From Massilia polaris (GTDB lineage Bacteria; Pseudomonadota; Gammaproteobacteria; Burkholderiales; Burkholderiaceae_D): DNA of 64,000 nt. The stretch covers positions 62,001-126,000 of the forward strand of contig NZ_JABBGG010000010.1 of NCBI RefSeq assembly GCF_012927275.1, in the 5' to 3' direction. Made by a program: the position numbers and the translations under genes. The notes beneath the pieces were generated by a model. The model saw only the letters and a list, made by a program, of their open reading frames with translations, had not been told where the DNA came from and did no database searches. Positions 33,827 to 43,861 of the stretch are shown piece by piece; within the stretch, counting starts at the first letter, position 1, and each line of letters opens with the position of its first letter.

Positions 33827-35458
33827 TTAACGAACCAGGGCAGGGCGTGGCCGCGCGGGTGCTGCCAGCGGCCGGCCGGCTGGCGCGGCCGTCGCCGGTT
33901 CGAGATGGAACACGCGCACCGCCTGCAGCAGGCGGGCCGCCTGGTCCTGCATGCTTTCGGCGGCGGCCGCGGCCTGCTCGACCAGTGCCGCGTTCTGCTG
34001 GGTCGCCGCATCCATCTGGGCGATCGCCTGGTTCACCTGCGAAATGCCGGCGCTCTGCTCGCTGCTGGCGGCGGTGATTTCGCCCATGATGTCGGTCACC
34101 CGGCGCACGCTCGCCACCACTTCTTCCATCGTGTGACCGGCGTCCGACACCAGCTTGTTGCCCACTTCGACCTTGTCGACCGAATCGCCGATCAGCGCCT
34201 TGATTTCCTTCGCCGCCGACGCGCTGCGCTGGGCCAGGTTGCGCACTTCCGAGGCGACGACCGCGAAGCCGCGGCCCTGTTCGCCTGCACGGGCCGCTTC
34301 GACGGCGGCGTTCAGCGCGAGGATGTTGGTCTGGAACGCGATGCCGTCGATCACGCTGATGATGTCGACAATCTTCTTCGACGAGTCGTTGATCGACTGC
34401 ATCGTGTCGACCACCTGCGCCACCACGACACCGCCGCGGCTGGCCACTTCCGACGCCGAGGCGGCCAGCTGGTTGGCCTGGCGCGCGTTGTCGGCGTTCT
34501 GCTTGACGGTACTGGTCAGCTCTTCCATCGAGGCGGCCGTTTCCTCCAGCGAGCTGGCCTGTTCCTCGGTGCGTGCGGACAGGTCGATATTGCCGGATGC
34601 GATTTCACCCGATGCGGTGGCGATGGTGTCGGTGCCGGCGCGCACCTCGCTGACGATCTTGGCCAGGTCGTCGCGCATCGCGCGGATCGCATGCAGCAGG
34701 CTGGAGCGGTCGTTCGGCGCCACCTCGATGTGCACGCCCAGGTCGCCCGCGGCGATGCGGCGCGCGATGCCTGCGGCGTAGGCCGGCTCGCCGCCAAGCT
34801 GTCCCAGCAGTGCGCGGCGGATCACCACGCCCAGCGCCAGCAGCACCGCCGCCATCGCCAGTGCGGCCAGCGAGAAGGTGATGATGCGGCCCTTGATGGT
34901 TGCGGCGACGGTGTCGGCGTACACGCCCGAGCCGATGATCCAGCCCCAGGGCGCAAAGCCTTGCACGTACGACACTTTCTGCACCGGCACATCGCTGCCC
35001 GGTTTCGGCCACTTGTAATCGACCCCGCCCGCGCCTTGCGCCTTGACGGTGTTGACGAATTCCACGAACAGCAGCTTGCCGTCGGGATCCTTGTTGGTCG
35101 ACAGGTCCTTGCCGTCCAGCTCGGGCTTGATCGGGTGCATGACCATCACCGGCTGCATGTCGTTGACCCAGAAATATTCGTTGCCGCCATAACGCAGTCC
35201 GCGCAAGGTGGCGAGCGCTGCCTTGCGGGCGTCGGCGTCGCTCATCGCGCCGCTGGTGGACAGTGTGTGGAAGTGCACCAGCACGCCGTGTGCGGTCTGC
35301 ACCGCCTGGCGCACGTTGCTCTTGCGTTCGTCGAGGATCAGGTTGCGTTCGGATACCAGGAAGAGCGAGGTCAGCAAGACAATGCCGACAAGGGAGCTGA
35401 CGATCAGCACGGCGAGCTTCCTCGCCATGCTCATAGAGTGGAGAAACTGGATGTTCAT
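33827..35458 (-). CDS. Methyl-accepting chemotaxis protein, single Cache sensor
   Basis: 543 residues from ATG 35458 (AAGGA 10 bases upstream; longer frame to 35482 rejected). TM1 about 16-35, a periplasmic sCache domain (about 40-195) with the [18 protein letters not shown] motif, TM2 about 200-220. A HAMP (about 225-280) and a signalling domain follow, with the hairpin tip [20 protein letters not shown]. Membrane receptor that signals to CheA/CheW. The Cache motif fits small carboxylates or amino acids but ligand is unknown. No che genes near. C-terminus is Pro/Ala/Arg-rich with no CheR-binding pentapeptide. Confidence 0.93.
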   Translation of the reverse strand: MNIQFLHSMSMARKLAVLIVSSLVGIVLLTSLFLVSERNLILDERKSNVRQAVQTAHGVLVHFHTLSTSGAMSDADARKAALATLRGLRYGGNEYFWVNDMQPVMVMHPIKPELDGKDLSTNKDPDGKLLFVEFVNTVKAQGAGGVDYKWPKPGSDVPVQKVSYVQGFAPWGWIIGSGVYADTVAATIKGRIITFSLAALAMAAVLLALGVVIRRALLGQLGGEPAYAAGIARRIAAGDLGVHIEVAPNDRSSLLHAIRAMRDDLAKIVSEVRAGTDTIATASGEIASGNIDLSARTEEQASSLEETAASMEELTSTVKQNADNARQANQLAASASEVASRGGVVVAQVVDTMQSINDSSKKIVDIISVIDGIAFQTNILALNAAVEAARAGEQGRGFAVVASEVRNLAQRSASAAKEIKALIGDSVDKVEVGNKLVSDAGHTMEEVVASVRRVTDIMGEITAASSEQSAGISQVNQAIAQMDAATQQNAALVEQAAAAAESMQDQAARLLQAVRVFHLEPATAAPAGRPLAAPARPRPALVR

Positions 35459-35704
35459 GACGCGATCCTTCGACGATGGCAAGCGGGTGTTGCGGCCGCC
35501 CGATGCGGGCTAACAATGGGGAAACAGGAGGGCGGGAGCGCATGCCGTCCCGATGATTCCGTGCGGAAATAGTAGCTGTCGTCGGGAAAGCGGTCAACGT
35601 ATTGATACGGCTGTGTCGGAAATGGCACGGATACTTCGGCAGTCAACGACTTCGCAGAATCGCAAGCTTGCAGGACAAGCATTGTCCAAAGTTACATCGC
35701 AGGG

Positions 35705-36646
35705 TCAGAACGTTTCTGCCTCTGCGTCCTTGCGCAGCGCCTGCGTCACTTTCGCTTCGGTCAGCTCCGCCGCGCACAGTTCGATGAAGCGGTAGGCGTA
35801 GCGCCGCAGGTAGTGGCCACGCCGCACCGCGATGCGCGCGACGTTTTCGGGGAACAGGTGGGCGCTGTCGAGCTGGCGCAGGTCGCTGTCGCGCGCCGGG
35901 TCGACCGCCATCGACGCAACGATCCCGACGCCCAGGCCCAGCCCGACATAGGTCTTGATGACGTCGGCGTCCAGCGCCGACATCACGATGTCCGGCACCG
36001 CCCCGGCCGCCGCGAACGCCTTGTCCAGGTGGGTGCGGCCGGTGAAACCTTCGTGATACGTGATGACCGGATAGTCGGTCATCGCTTCCAGTGTCAGCGG
36101 GCGCACGTCTTCCAGCGGATGGCCGGACGGCACGATCACCGAATGGTGCCAGCGGTAGAACGGGAACGAGGCGAACGCCGGCACGTCGGCCAGCGCTTCG
36201 GTCGCCACGCCGATGTCGGCTTCGCCGTCGAGCAGCAGCTTGACGATTTCGCCAGGGCTGGCCTGGTGCAGCTTGAGGTGGACCTTCGGATAGGCGCGTT
36301 TGAATTCGGTAATCACGGCCGGCAGCGCGTAACGTGCCTGGGTATGCGTGGTGGCGACGGTCAACTGGCCGACGTCACGCTGGCTGTACTGGTCGCCGAG
36401 CCGCTTGATGTTGGCCGCTTCCAGCAGCATGCGCTCGACCATCACCAGCAGTTCCTGTCCCGGCTCGGTCAGTCCCAGCAGGCGCTTGCCTTTGCGCGCG
36501 AACAGCTCGATGCCGAGCTCGTCCTCAAGGTCCTTGATGTGCTTGGACACGCCCGATTGCGAGGTGAACAGCGCACCGGCCACTTCGGTCAGGTTGAAGC
36601 CGCGGCGTACTGTTTCGCGGATGATGCGCAATTGCTGGAACTTCAT
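35705..36646 (-). CDS. cysB: LysR-type regulator CysB
   Basis: 313 residues. N-terminal winged HTH (LTEVAGALFTSQSGVSKHIK) and a CysB-like effector domain with TTHTQARYALP, HQASPGEIVKLL and a YPVITYHEGFTGR ligand-binding loop. These are near-invariant in CysB/Cbl. It would activate sulfate uptake and cysteine synthesis genes with N- or O-acetylserine as inducer. It lies two genes downstream of a sulfate-binding protein, a fitting target. Called cysB rather than cbl because of the full-length match, not by functional evidence. Confidence 0.88.
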   Translation of the reverse strand: MKFQQLRIIRETVRRGFNLTEVAGALFTSQSGVSKHIKDLEDELGIELFARKGKRLLGLTEPGQELLVMVERMLLEAANIKRLGDQYSQRDVGQLTVATTHTQARYALPAVITEFKRAYPKVHLKLHQASPGEIVKLLLDGEADIGVATEALADVPAFASFPFYRWHHSVIVPSGHPLEDVRPLTLEAMTDYPVITYHEGFTGRTHLDKAFAAAGAVPDIVMSALDADVIKTYVGLGLGVGIVASMAVDPARDSDLRQLDSAHLFPENVARIAVRRGHYLRRYAYRFIELCAAELTEAKVTQALRKDAEAETF

Positions 36647-36738
36647 GATTGTTCCGGATCGAGGATTGACAGCCAGTCTATGCTGTAAGGTCCACTATCT
36701 GGAAATACATAAAACTCAACAATTTATTACGAAAAGAG

Positions 36739-37407
36739 CTAAGCCCCCATGTTGGCGCGGGTCTGGCGGCGCAGGCGCGCGAGCGCACTGAAGCGTCGCC
36801 CTGCGGCTGGCGCCTTGCCGGCGTCGTCGATGGCGCCGAGCGGGAAACCGTCGCAGGCCTGCTGCAGCTCCGCCAGCAGCCCCATGCCTTGTGGCCAGGC
36901 GCCGTGGCCGGACGCGGTGTTGACATGGCCAGCCTCGCCGATATCGACCAGCCGGCTGCCCCAGCGTTCCGCCAGCTCGCGGGCGCGGCCGAAGTCGAGC
37001 CAGGGATCGTTGCGGCTGGCAACCAGCAGGCTGGGAGAGCCGAGTTGCTCGGCAGGCAGTGCGGCGGCAACGCTGTCGCCGCCGGGATATTGCTCACGAG
37101 TTCCAAGCAGCGAAAAACGGCGCGGCTCGGCTGGCGCCACCAGCAGCAGCCCGGCGACCTTGGCGGGCCGGTCGGCCGCCGCGATCACGCTGGCCAGGCA
37201 GCCGAAACTGTGCGCGACGATCCAGACGGCGCCCGGCGTGGCATCGATTTCGCGCCTGACCTCGGCTGCCCACAGCGCCAGCACCGGCAGTTCCCAGTCG
37301 ATGCCCGTCACGCGCCGGGCGTCGGGCAGCCGGCCTTCCAGCCATGTTTGCCAGTGCGCCGGGCCGCTGCCGTGAAAACCCGGGACGATCAGGGTGGTGT
37401 GGTGCAC
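36739..37407 (-). CDS. RBBP9/YdeN-family alpha/beta hydrolase
   Basis: 222 residues. N-terminal TLIVPGFHGSGPAHWQTWL is the hallmark of this family. Nucleophile Ser in IVAHSFGCLAS, acidic residue near SRNDPWLDF, catalytic His in GEAGHVNTASG. Serine hydrolase of unknown substrate, cytoplasmic. Lies between the sulfate-binding protein gene (17 bases upstream) and cysB on the same strand, so it may be in the sulfur regulon. The C-terminal 20 residues are basic and not conserved-looking. Confidence 0.85.
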   Translation of the reverse strand: MHHTTLIVPGFHGSGPAHWQTWLEGRLPDARRVTGIDWELPVLALWAAEVRREIDATPGAVWIVAHSFGCLASVIAAADRPAKVAGLLLVAPAEPRRFSLLGTREQYPGGDSVAAALPAEQLGSPSLLVASRNDPWLDFGRARELAERWGSRLVDIGEAGHVNTASGHGAWPQGMGLLAELQQACDGFPLGAIDDAGKAPAAGRRFSALARLRRQTRANMGA

Positions 37408-37424
37408 GATGCCTCCGCCCTTGC

Positions 37425-38444
37425 TTACTTCGATGCGTAGATCTGGTCGAAGGTGCCGCCGTCGGCGAAGTGGGTTTTCTGCGCCTTCTGCCAGCCGCCG
37501 AAGGTGTCGTCGACCGTGAAGGTCTTCAGCTTCGGAAAGCGCGCCACGTCTTTCGGATCGGCCAGTTCGGGCTTGACCGGGCGGTAGTAGTGCTTGGCCA
37601 CCAGCTTCTGGCCGGCCGGCGAGTACAGGTAGTCGAGGTAGGCGGTGGCGACCTTGGTGGTGCCGCGGCGATCGGTCACGCCTCGCACCACAGCGACCGG
37701 CGGCTCGGCCAGCACGGAAACCGACGGCACCACGATCTCGAACTTGTCCGGGCCCAGTTCATTGACGGACAGGAAGGCTTCGTTTTCCCATGCCAGCAAT
37801 ACGTCGCCAAGGCCGCGCTGGACAAAGGTGTTGGTCGATGCGCGCGCGCCCGAATCGAATACCGGAACGTGCTTGAATAGTTCAGCCACGAAAGCCTTGG
37901 CCTTTGCTTCGGTGCCGCCCGGGCGTTTCAGGGCGTAGCCCCATGCGGCGAGATAGTTCCAGCGCGCGCCGCCCGAGGTCTTCGGATTCGGCGTGATGAC
38001 CTGTACGCCTGGCTTGACCAGGTCGCCCCAGTCCTTGATGCCCTTTGGATTTCCCTTGCGAACCAGGAACACGATGGTCGACACATACGGCGAGCTGTTG
38101 TTGGCGCGGGCTTTTTGCCAGTCGGCAGGAACACGTTTGGTTTTCTCGGCGATGGCGTCGATGTCATAGGCCAGCGCGAGTGTGACGACATCGGCTTCGA
38201 GTCCGTCGATGACGGCGCGCGCCTGCTTGCCGGAACCGCCATGCGACTGGCGCACCGTCACGGTTTCGCCGGTCTTGCCTTTCCAGTATTTGGCAAATTC
38301 CAGGTCGTATTCCGCATACAGCTCGCGGGTTGGATCGTAGGAGACGTTGAGCAGGGTGGTTTGCGCAAGCGCTGCGCCGGAAAGGCCGGCAAGACCGGAG
38401 AGCAGGGCGGCGAGAATGAGCGAACGGCGGGTAGGGCGGAACAT
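37425..38444 (-). CDS. sbp: Periplasmic sulfate-binding protein, ABC transporter
   Basis: 339 residues with a signal peptide (to about AALAQ). Family landmarks: [36 protein letters not shown], a [15 protein letters not shown] stretch and [20 protein letters not shown]. These form the sulfate site in Sbp/CysP proteins. It would hand sulfate or thiosulfate to a CysTWA permease, but no permease or ATPase gene lies here; the gene stands alone. The hydrolase and cysB follow on the same strand. Confidence 0.92.
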   Translation of the reverse strand: MFRPTRRSLILAALLSGLAGLSGAALAQTTLLNVSYDPTRELYAEYDLEFAKYWKGKTGETVTVRQSHGGSGKQARAVIDGLEADVVTLALAYDIDAIAEKTKRVPADWQKARANNSSPYVSTIVFLVRKGNPKGIKDWGDLVKPGVQVITPNPKTSGGARWNYLAAWGYALKRPGGTEAKAKAFVAELFKHVPVFDSGARASTNTFVQRGLGDVLLAWENEAFLSVNELGPDKFEIVVPSVSVLAEPPVAVVRGVTDRRGTTKVATAYLDYLYSPAGQKLVAKHYYRPVKPELADPKDVARFPKLKTFTVDDTFGGWQKAQKTHFADGGTFDQIYASK

Positions 38445-38699
38445 GGTTTTCCTCGGTCTGTGGTGGATTTGGTATGGATCGAGTCTACCGGCCGGGTTCG
38501 CGAAACCGAACCAAGAAATTCTGCAATGCTTATCAGCTCATGCGTAATGGCCCCGTTGCAGGGCGCGAGCTGATGGGGCAGCAAGGGCATCGAACCATCG
38601 GCGAAGCGGGGTATTCATGGCGCATTTAATACGTGGAGGACCTTGGTGTCGCGTGTAGAATTAGTCCATTCACCACCGCCATAGATTTGCAGATCGCAC

Positions 38700-41381
38700 A
38701 TGACCCTGCCACAAGATCCGACAGCCTCCGTAGGCAAGACCAGGCCGTATGCGCGCACGCGCCTGGTTGCCGCGACTGCCTTGTTGATCTCGGTGCTGGC
38801 AGTGGCGAACTCGGCGATGTTGTATGTGAGCTACAACGACGCCTTGCGCGAACAACAGACCAGCCTGCGCAACCTGTCGATTGCCTTTGCGGCCCAGACC
38901 CTCACCGTGGCGCAGGCGGTCGACCAGGTGATGCGCCAGGTGGGGCGCGTGCACCGTGGCGGCGCCGCCACGCCGCCGTCGCTGTCACCCTATTTTGAAG
39001 AGAATGGCCCGGCCCAGGAATATCTGCTCGGCGTGCACCTGTACGATGCGGCCGGCCACCTGATTGCCAGCGGTGTACCGGCCAGCGTCGCCATTGCTTC
39101 GGAACCGATCCAGCCGCCGCCCAATGCGCCCCAGCAGGACGGCCCCACGCCGGTCAGCATCACGATCAGCAACATCGACCCGGCCACGGGGCGCGGTGTC
39201 ATTAATTTTGCGCGCGCTATCAGCAACGCGCGCGGCGAGCGTCTCGGCACCATCCTCGCCCAGGTCGATTCAAAACGTTTCGAACGGATATACACGCTGG
39301 TCGAACTGGGCGAGGGCGGCTCGGTCACGCTGCTCCAGCGCGATGGCACCATGCTGGTGCGCGGTCCGAATCTTCCTTCAGGCATCGGACGCTCCTTCAA
39401 GACGACACCGCTGTTCGTGCAGCATTTGCCGATTGCCGAGCGCGGCGGGTTCGAGAGCGTCAGCCCGATCGACGGGGTCATCCGCCTGTACGGCTACGAT
39501 TCGGTGCCGGGCTTCCCGCTCGTGATCATTACCGGCACGAACAAAACCGATGCACTGGCCGCATGGTATGGGCGCCTGCGGACCGCGCTCGGTTTCTTCA
39601 GCCTCGTCTCGCTGACGCTGGTCTTCCTCGCATGGCGGGTGGCGCGCGACACTGCGCGCCAGGTCAAGCTGATCGAGCGGCTGGCCGCCAGCGAAGCGCG
39701 CGCGGAAGCGAGCGCCGAGTACCTGGCCAACATCCTGAACGCGGTCGGCACGCCGATCTGGGTGCTCGACAGTGCGCGCAAGTTTGTCACGACGAATGAG
39801 GCGTTCAGCCGCTTTGTCGGGCGGCCCACAGCCGACCTGGCCGGGCTGCCCGAACACGAGGTACTGGACCCGGGCAACCTGGGCGACCGCGAGCGCCGCT
39901 ACCGCCAGGTACTGGACGACGCCGCCACCAGCGAGGCGCTGGCCCGACTGCGCGATGGCGCCGGCGAGACCCGCACCGTGATCCAGCTGACGTCGAAACT
40001 GGTCAACGAGGCCGGCCAGGCCCAGCTGGTGAGCGTGCTGACCGACATCACCGAGCGCCAGCGGGCCGAACAGCGCCTTGCCTACCTGGCGGACTTCGAT
40101 TCGCTCACCGGCCTGCCGAACCAGCACCAGTTCCTGCGCGTGCTGGAAGCGGTGATCGGCGATGCCGCCACACACGACCGCATCGTCGGCACCGTGGTCG
40201 TGTCGCTCAAGCGCCTGCACGAGATCAGCGACCTGCTTGGGCAGGAGGCGGGCGACGGCGCACTGCGCCAGGTTGGCGAGACCTTCCGCACCTTGCTACC
40301 GCCAGCAGTCGTCGTTGCGCGCATCAAGGGCAGCGAATTCGCGGTGCTGATCGCCGCCGAGCGTGGCCGTCTCGCGATCGAGGAATTCGTGATCGACCTC
40401 CAGCAGCGCCTGTCGGGTCTGATGACCATCGGCGGGCGCGATTTCTACCTCGGCCCAGTGATGGGCGTCTCGGTGTTCCCCGAGGACGGGACCACGGCGG
40501 ACGAACTGTACCGGCGTGCCGAAAGCGCCCGCAACCGGGAAGGCGGCGACGACGACGAGGCAATCCACTTCTTCTCGCCCAGCACCCACACCGACCTGGA
40601 CGAGCGCCTGGCCATCGAAGCGCAGTTGCGGCGCGCGTTGGAACGCCGTGAATTCCGTCTTGAATACCAGCCGAAGGTCAACATTGCCGACGGCCGCATC
40701 GTCGGTTTCGAGGCGCTGCTGCGCTGGAATAACCCGGTGCTGGGCGAAGTGTCGCCGGTCCTGTTCGTCCCGATCGCCGAACGTACCGGCCTGATCATCG
40801 CAATCGGCGCCTGGGTGCTGGACGAGACCTGCCGCCAGATGCGCAGCTGGACTGCCAGCACCGGCGCGCCGGTCAAGGTGGCGGTCAACCTGTCGCCGCG
40901 CCAGTTCCACCAGAAAGACTTGCTGCCGAGTATACGCGACTGCATCGACCGCTGGAACGTTCCGGCGGGCGCGCTCGAGCTGGAAATTACCGAGACCGCG
41001 CTGGTCAGCCGCGAGCAGGAAGTCGATGTGCTGATGCGCGGCATCCGCGCGCTCGGGGTCGAGTTGTCGATCGACGATTTCGGCACCGGTTATTCGAGCC
41101 TGGCCTACCTGAAGCGCTTCCCCGTGCAGCGCCTGAAGGTGGACCGCGCATTCATCCGCGACCTCGGCCAGGACGACGACAGCGCCGCGATCGTCCACTC
41201 CGTGATCAGCCTGGCGCGCAACCTCAAGCTCGGGGTGGTGGCGGAAGGTGTCGAGACTGAAGAGCAGCTGGCGATGCTGCGCGACATGGCCTGCGACGAG
41301 TACCAGGGATTCCTGTTCAGCCGGGCGGTGGCCGCCGACAAGGTGCTGGCGCTGCTTGAAGTGAACAAGACACTGGCTTGA
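38700..41381 (+). CDS. Cache-PAS-GGDEF-EAL protein, predicted c-di-GMP phosphodiesterase
   Basis: 893 residues. TM1 about 22-43, extracytoplasmic Cache-like domain (about 45-285), TM2 about 290-315, PAS (about 340-455, ending TDITERQRAEQRL), GGDEF (about 465-630), EAL (about 645-885). The GGDEF motif is degenerate (KGSEF in place of GGDEF), so no cyclase activity is expected. EAL is intact: GFEALLRWNNP, NLSPRQF, EITETAL, DDFGTGYSSLAYLKRFP and LKVDRAFI. It should break down c-di-GMP in response to an outside ligand. Stands alone after a 255-base gap. Confidence 0.92.
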   Translation: MTLPQDPTASVGKTRPYARTRLVAATALLISVLAVANSAMLYVSYNDALREQQTSLRNLSIAFAAQTLTVAQAVDQVMRQVGRVHRGGAATPPSLSPYFEENGPAQEYLLGVHLYDAAGHLIASGVPASVAIASEPIQPPPNAPQQDGPTPVSITISNIDPATGRGVINFARAISNARGERLGTILAQVDSKRFERIYTLVELGEGGSVTLLQRDGTMLVRGPNLPSGIGRSFKTTPLFVQHLPIAERGGFESVSPIDGVIRLYGYDSVPGFPLVIITGTNKTDALAAWYGRLRTALGFFSLVSLTLVFLAWRVARDTARQVKLIERLAASEARAEASAEYLANILNAVGTPIWVLDSARKFVTTNEAFSRFVGRPTADLAGLPEHEVLDPGNLGDRERRYRQVLDDAATSEALARLRDGAGETRTVIQLTSKLVNEAGQAQLVSVLTDITERQRAEQRLAYLADFDSLTGLPNQHQFLRVLEAVIGDAATHDRIVGTVVVSLKRLHEISDLLGQEAGDGALRQVGETFRTLLPPAVVVARIKGSEFAVLIAAERGRLAIEEFVIDLQQRLSGLMTIGGRDFYLGPVMGVSVFPEDGTTADELYRRAESARNREGGDDDEAIHFFSPSTHTDLDERLAIEAQLRRALERREFRLEYQPKVNIADGRIVGFEALLRWNNPVLGEVSPVLFVPIAERTGLIIAIGAWVLDETCRQMRSWTASTGAPVKVAVNLSPRQFHQKDLLPSIRDCIDRWNVPAGALELEITETALVSREQEVDVLMRGIRALGVELSIDDFGTGYSSLAYLKRFPVQRLKVDRAFIRDLGQDDDSAAIVHSVISLARNLKLGVVAEGVETEEQLAMLRDMACDEYQGFLFSRAVAADKVLALLEVNKTLA

Positions 41382-41467
41382 GTTGTTGGCTGAAGAAAGA
41401 TGTCAACGAGACAGTTCCGCCGCGCGTTTTTTTTATTGGTATTTCGCCATTTACTGAGGAAAACGCA

Positions 41468-41773
41468 ATGAACAAGTTCATTTTTGCTGTAGCTGGTCTG
41501 CTTTTGTCGAACCTTGCTTTCGCGCAGGCTCCTGTTTCCTCAGCCGCTACCGCCCCGGGCGCGAAGGCCTGCGAGTCGCGCGCCATCGACAAGAGCGGCA
41601 AGATGCTTGCCGGTGCGGCGAAAAAATCGTTCTTGAAGAAATGCGAAGCGGACATGATGGATCCGGTGTCGCGCAGCTGCGAGGCCAAGGCGATGGGCAA
41701 GACTGGCAAGGCGTTGGCTGGCGCTGCGAAGACGTCGTTCATGAAGAAGTGTGTGGCGGACGCGCCGAAGTAA
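41468..41773 (+). CDS. PsiF-repeat exported protein
   Basis: 101 residues from ATG 41468 (GAGG 8 bases upstream; the frame opens at 41378). Signal peptide to AFAQ. The mature part holds two near-identical PsiF units, CESRAIDKSGKMLAGAAKKS (then FLKKCEAD) and CEAKAMGKTGKALAGAAKTS (then FMKKCVAD), each with a Cys at start and end. PsiF is a phosphate-starvation-inducible periplasmic protein of unknown role. No Pho box was seen. Small, monocistronic. Confidence 0.85.
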   Translation: MNKFIFAVAGLLLSNLAFAQAPVSSAATAPGAKACESRAIDKSGKMLAGAAKKSFLKKCEADMMDPVSRSCEAKAMGKTGKALAGAAKTSFMKKCVADAPK

Positions 41774-41802
41774 GCAAGCCGGATCGCGACGCGCACAATT
41801 TC

Positions 41803-41824
41803 GGCGGATAAGCGCGCATCCGCC
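41803..41824. terminator. Hairpin between convergent genes
   Basis: Arms GGCGGAT (41803-41809) and ATCCGCC (41818-41824) with an 8-base loop, between the PsiF-like gene and the convergent TPR gene. Without T-run; tentative. Confidence 0.4.
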
Positions 41825-41838
41825 GTTCTAACGTTCGC

Positions 41839-43641
41839 TCACAACAACGCCAAATCCGGCCCGCCTTTCTTGCCCAGCCACGTCGTCTCGAACCGCTTCT
41901 GCGCCGCAGCAAGCGCGGCCGTATCGCCACGCTTGCGATAAACCTCAATCAGCCCCCGCAGCGCCCACCCATTGCTCGGCGTGCGCGCCAGCGATGCGCG
42001 AAACACCTGCTCGGCCGCCTCCAGCTGGCCGGCCCTGAGCAGCGCCGCTCCCAGCGACTGGCGCACCGGGTAATACCAGTACGGCGGTTCCGTGTAAGGC
42101 AGGCTGTCCTGCACCGCCACAGCCTCCTGGTAAGCCTTGATCGCGCCGGGCACGTCGCCTTGCGCGTCCGCCAGCCGGCCGCTGGCCACCGCGCGCGCGG
42201 TGCGCACGATATCCCTGGCGGGCACGGCCCAGTCTTCAATGGGCTTGAAGTTGGCCGTGCGCTCCAGCTGGTCCAGCGCCTCAATTTCCTTGCGGCTTTC
42301 AGGCAGCGCGCCCTTGCGCGCATATCCGGTGGCGCGCGCATAGTGCCACATCGCCTTGACCAGCACGAAGTCAGGCCCCGGATCGGGCAGCGCAATCAGC
42401 ACGTCCGGGCTGCTGAACTGGACGTGCGAGAAGTAGGGCGCGGCTTTGACCGGCTGCATGCCGGCAAAATCCTTGAGCAGTTCGGGAGGCAGCGACTTGT
42501 CCAGCTTGGCCGCCGATTCGAGCGCGGTCTTGCCATCCCCTCCCATCAGCGCGGAGACCATCACGAAGTGGATGTTGTGCGGGTAATAGGCGCCCCGGTA
42601 CACCGGGTCGCTGCCAGAGCGGCGGAAGTAGCGCTCGTCCGCTGCGATGGCGGCAAGGTTCGATTCAAGCGCCTCCTTGTACAGCCCGACCCGGTAGTAA
42701 ATGTGCGAGGGCATGTGGACGATGTGGCCCGCCCCGGGGATCTGCTTCGCCAGCACGCGCGCCGGCGCGAGCGCTTTCTCGGGATGGACCGACGCTTCCA
42801 TCGCGTGGATGTAATAGTGGGCGGCGCCCGGATGGGTTGGATTGCGTTCCAGCACGCGTTCCAGCGCATCGACCAGTTCGGCGGTGCGGTTCTTGGGCCG
42901 CGTGCCGCCTCCTTCCCAGTAGTCCCATGGCGACAGGTCCATCAGCGATTCCGCAAACAGCACCTGGATCGTGTCGTTGTTGGGAAATGCCTTGGCGGCG
43001 TCGGTCATGGCGTCGGCATAGGCTTTGTCGAGCGCCGAGCGGTCGGCGCCGGCGGCTGCGTCATAGCGGCGCGCGACGGCGCGGATCAGCGCTTGCTCCG
43101 CAGGCGTGGCGCTTGCGGCATGTCTGGCGGCGTTAGCCGCCGCCGCGACGGCCGGTGCAACTGCGGTCGGGAACATTGGCGCATTGATGTTGGGCCCTAA
43201 CACCAACGCCTCGCCCCAGTAGCACATCGCGCAGTTGGGATCGAGTTGCTGGGCCGCGCGGAAGGCGCGCGCAGCTTCGGCATGGTTGAAGCTGAACGTC
43301 AGCCGCATGCCCTGGTTGAAATAGGCTTGCGCGGTGGGGTTGCGGGTGCTGACCGGTACGTGCAGCTTGCCGAGGTCCTTGTACAGCGGTGGCTTCTCGG
43401 CGGCGGCGGGTGCCGGCGCTTGCTGGCCGGGTTTGAAGGGCGCGGTTTCCGCCTGCGCCAGTACCAGCTGTTCAAGCAGCCGAGGACGCCCGCCCTGGGG
43501 GGGCGCGCAACTGGCGCCGCCGGCAAACAAGGGATCGAAAGCAGCGCCGTCCGGCTGGCGTTCGGCCAGTGTCGGCGCAAACGCGAGCCCCAGGCAAGCC
43601 GCACCGGCAAAGGCGGCTGCAAGCTTTTTCTTTTTCATCAT
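41839..43641 (-). CDS. Exported tetratricopeptide repeat protein
   Basis: 600 residues with a signal peptide (KKKKLAAAFAGAACLGLAF). TPR-like helical pairs: AQAYFNQGMRLTFSFNHAEA, LDPNCAMCYWGEALVLGPNI, a middle region of long helices with YYIHAMEAS and MPSHIYYRVG, and C-terminal TPR (AALLRAGQLEAAEQVFRASL, then NGWALRGLIEVYRKRG). The CAMCYWGEALVLGPN and HIVHMPSHIYYRVGLY pattern marks a widespread family of unknown function. Periplasmic; predicted scaffold. Monocistronic, divergent from an amidohydrolase. Confidence 0.83.
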   Translation of the reverse strand: MMKKKKLAAAFAGAACLGLAFAPTLAERQPDGAAFDPLFAGGASCAPPQGGRPRLLEQLVLAQAETAPFKPGQQAPAPAAAEKPPLYKDLGKLHVPVSTRNPTAQAYFNQGMRLTFSFNHAEAARAFRAAQQLDPNCAMCYWGEALVLGPNINAPMFPTAVAPAVAAAANAARHAASATPAEQALIRAVARRYDAAAGADRSALDKAYADAMTDAAKAFPNNDTIQVLFAESLMDLSPWDYWEGGGTRPKNRTAELVDALERVLERNPTHPGAAHYYIHAMEASVHPEKALAPARVLAKQIPGAGHIVHMPSHIYYRVGLYKEALESNLAAIAADERYFRRSGSDPVYRGAYYPHNIHFVMVSALMGGDGKTALESAAKLDKSLPPELLKDFAGMQPVKAAPYFSHVQFSSPDVLIALPDPGPDFVLVKAMWHYARATGYARKGALPESRKEIEALDQLERTANFKPIEDWAVPARDIVRTARAVASGRLADAQGDVPGAIKAYQEAVAVQDSLPYTEPPYWYYPVRQSLGAALLRAGQLEAAEQVFRASLARTPSNGWALRGLIEVYRKRGDTAALAAAQKRFETTWLGKKGGPDLALL

Positions 43642-43861
43642 CTCCCCCTTTCGGCGGGAACATGCAGATCATCGGATTGTATCGTCATTGGCTTTTTAGA
43701 GTCGCAACGTTTTTCCGAGTTCCGCACGGCGGCTTTACCGGATGCCGGCCATCCTGTGCACCGAGTTATTCAGTTTTGCCAGGCCGGCCTGCTTGCGGCC
43801 GCAGCCGTGATTGCCTTGCTTCTAAACTTGTGCCAGCATGCGTGGTTTGCCACTCGAGACC

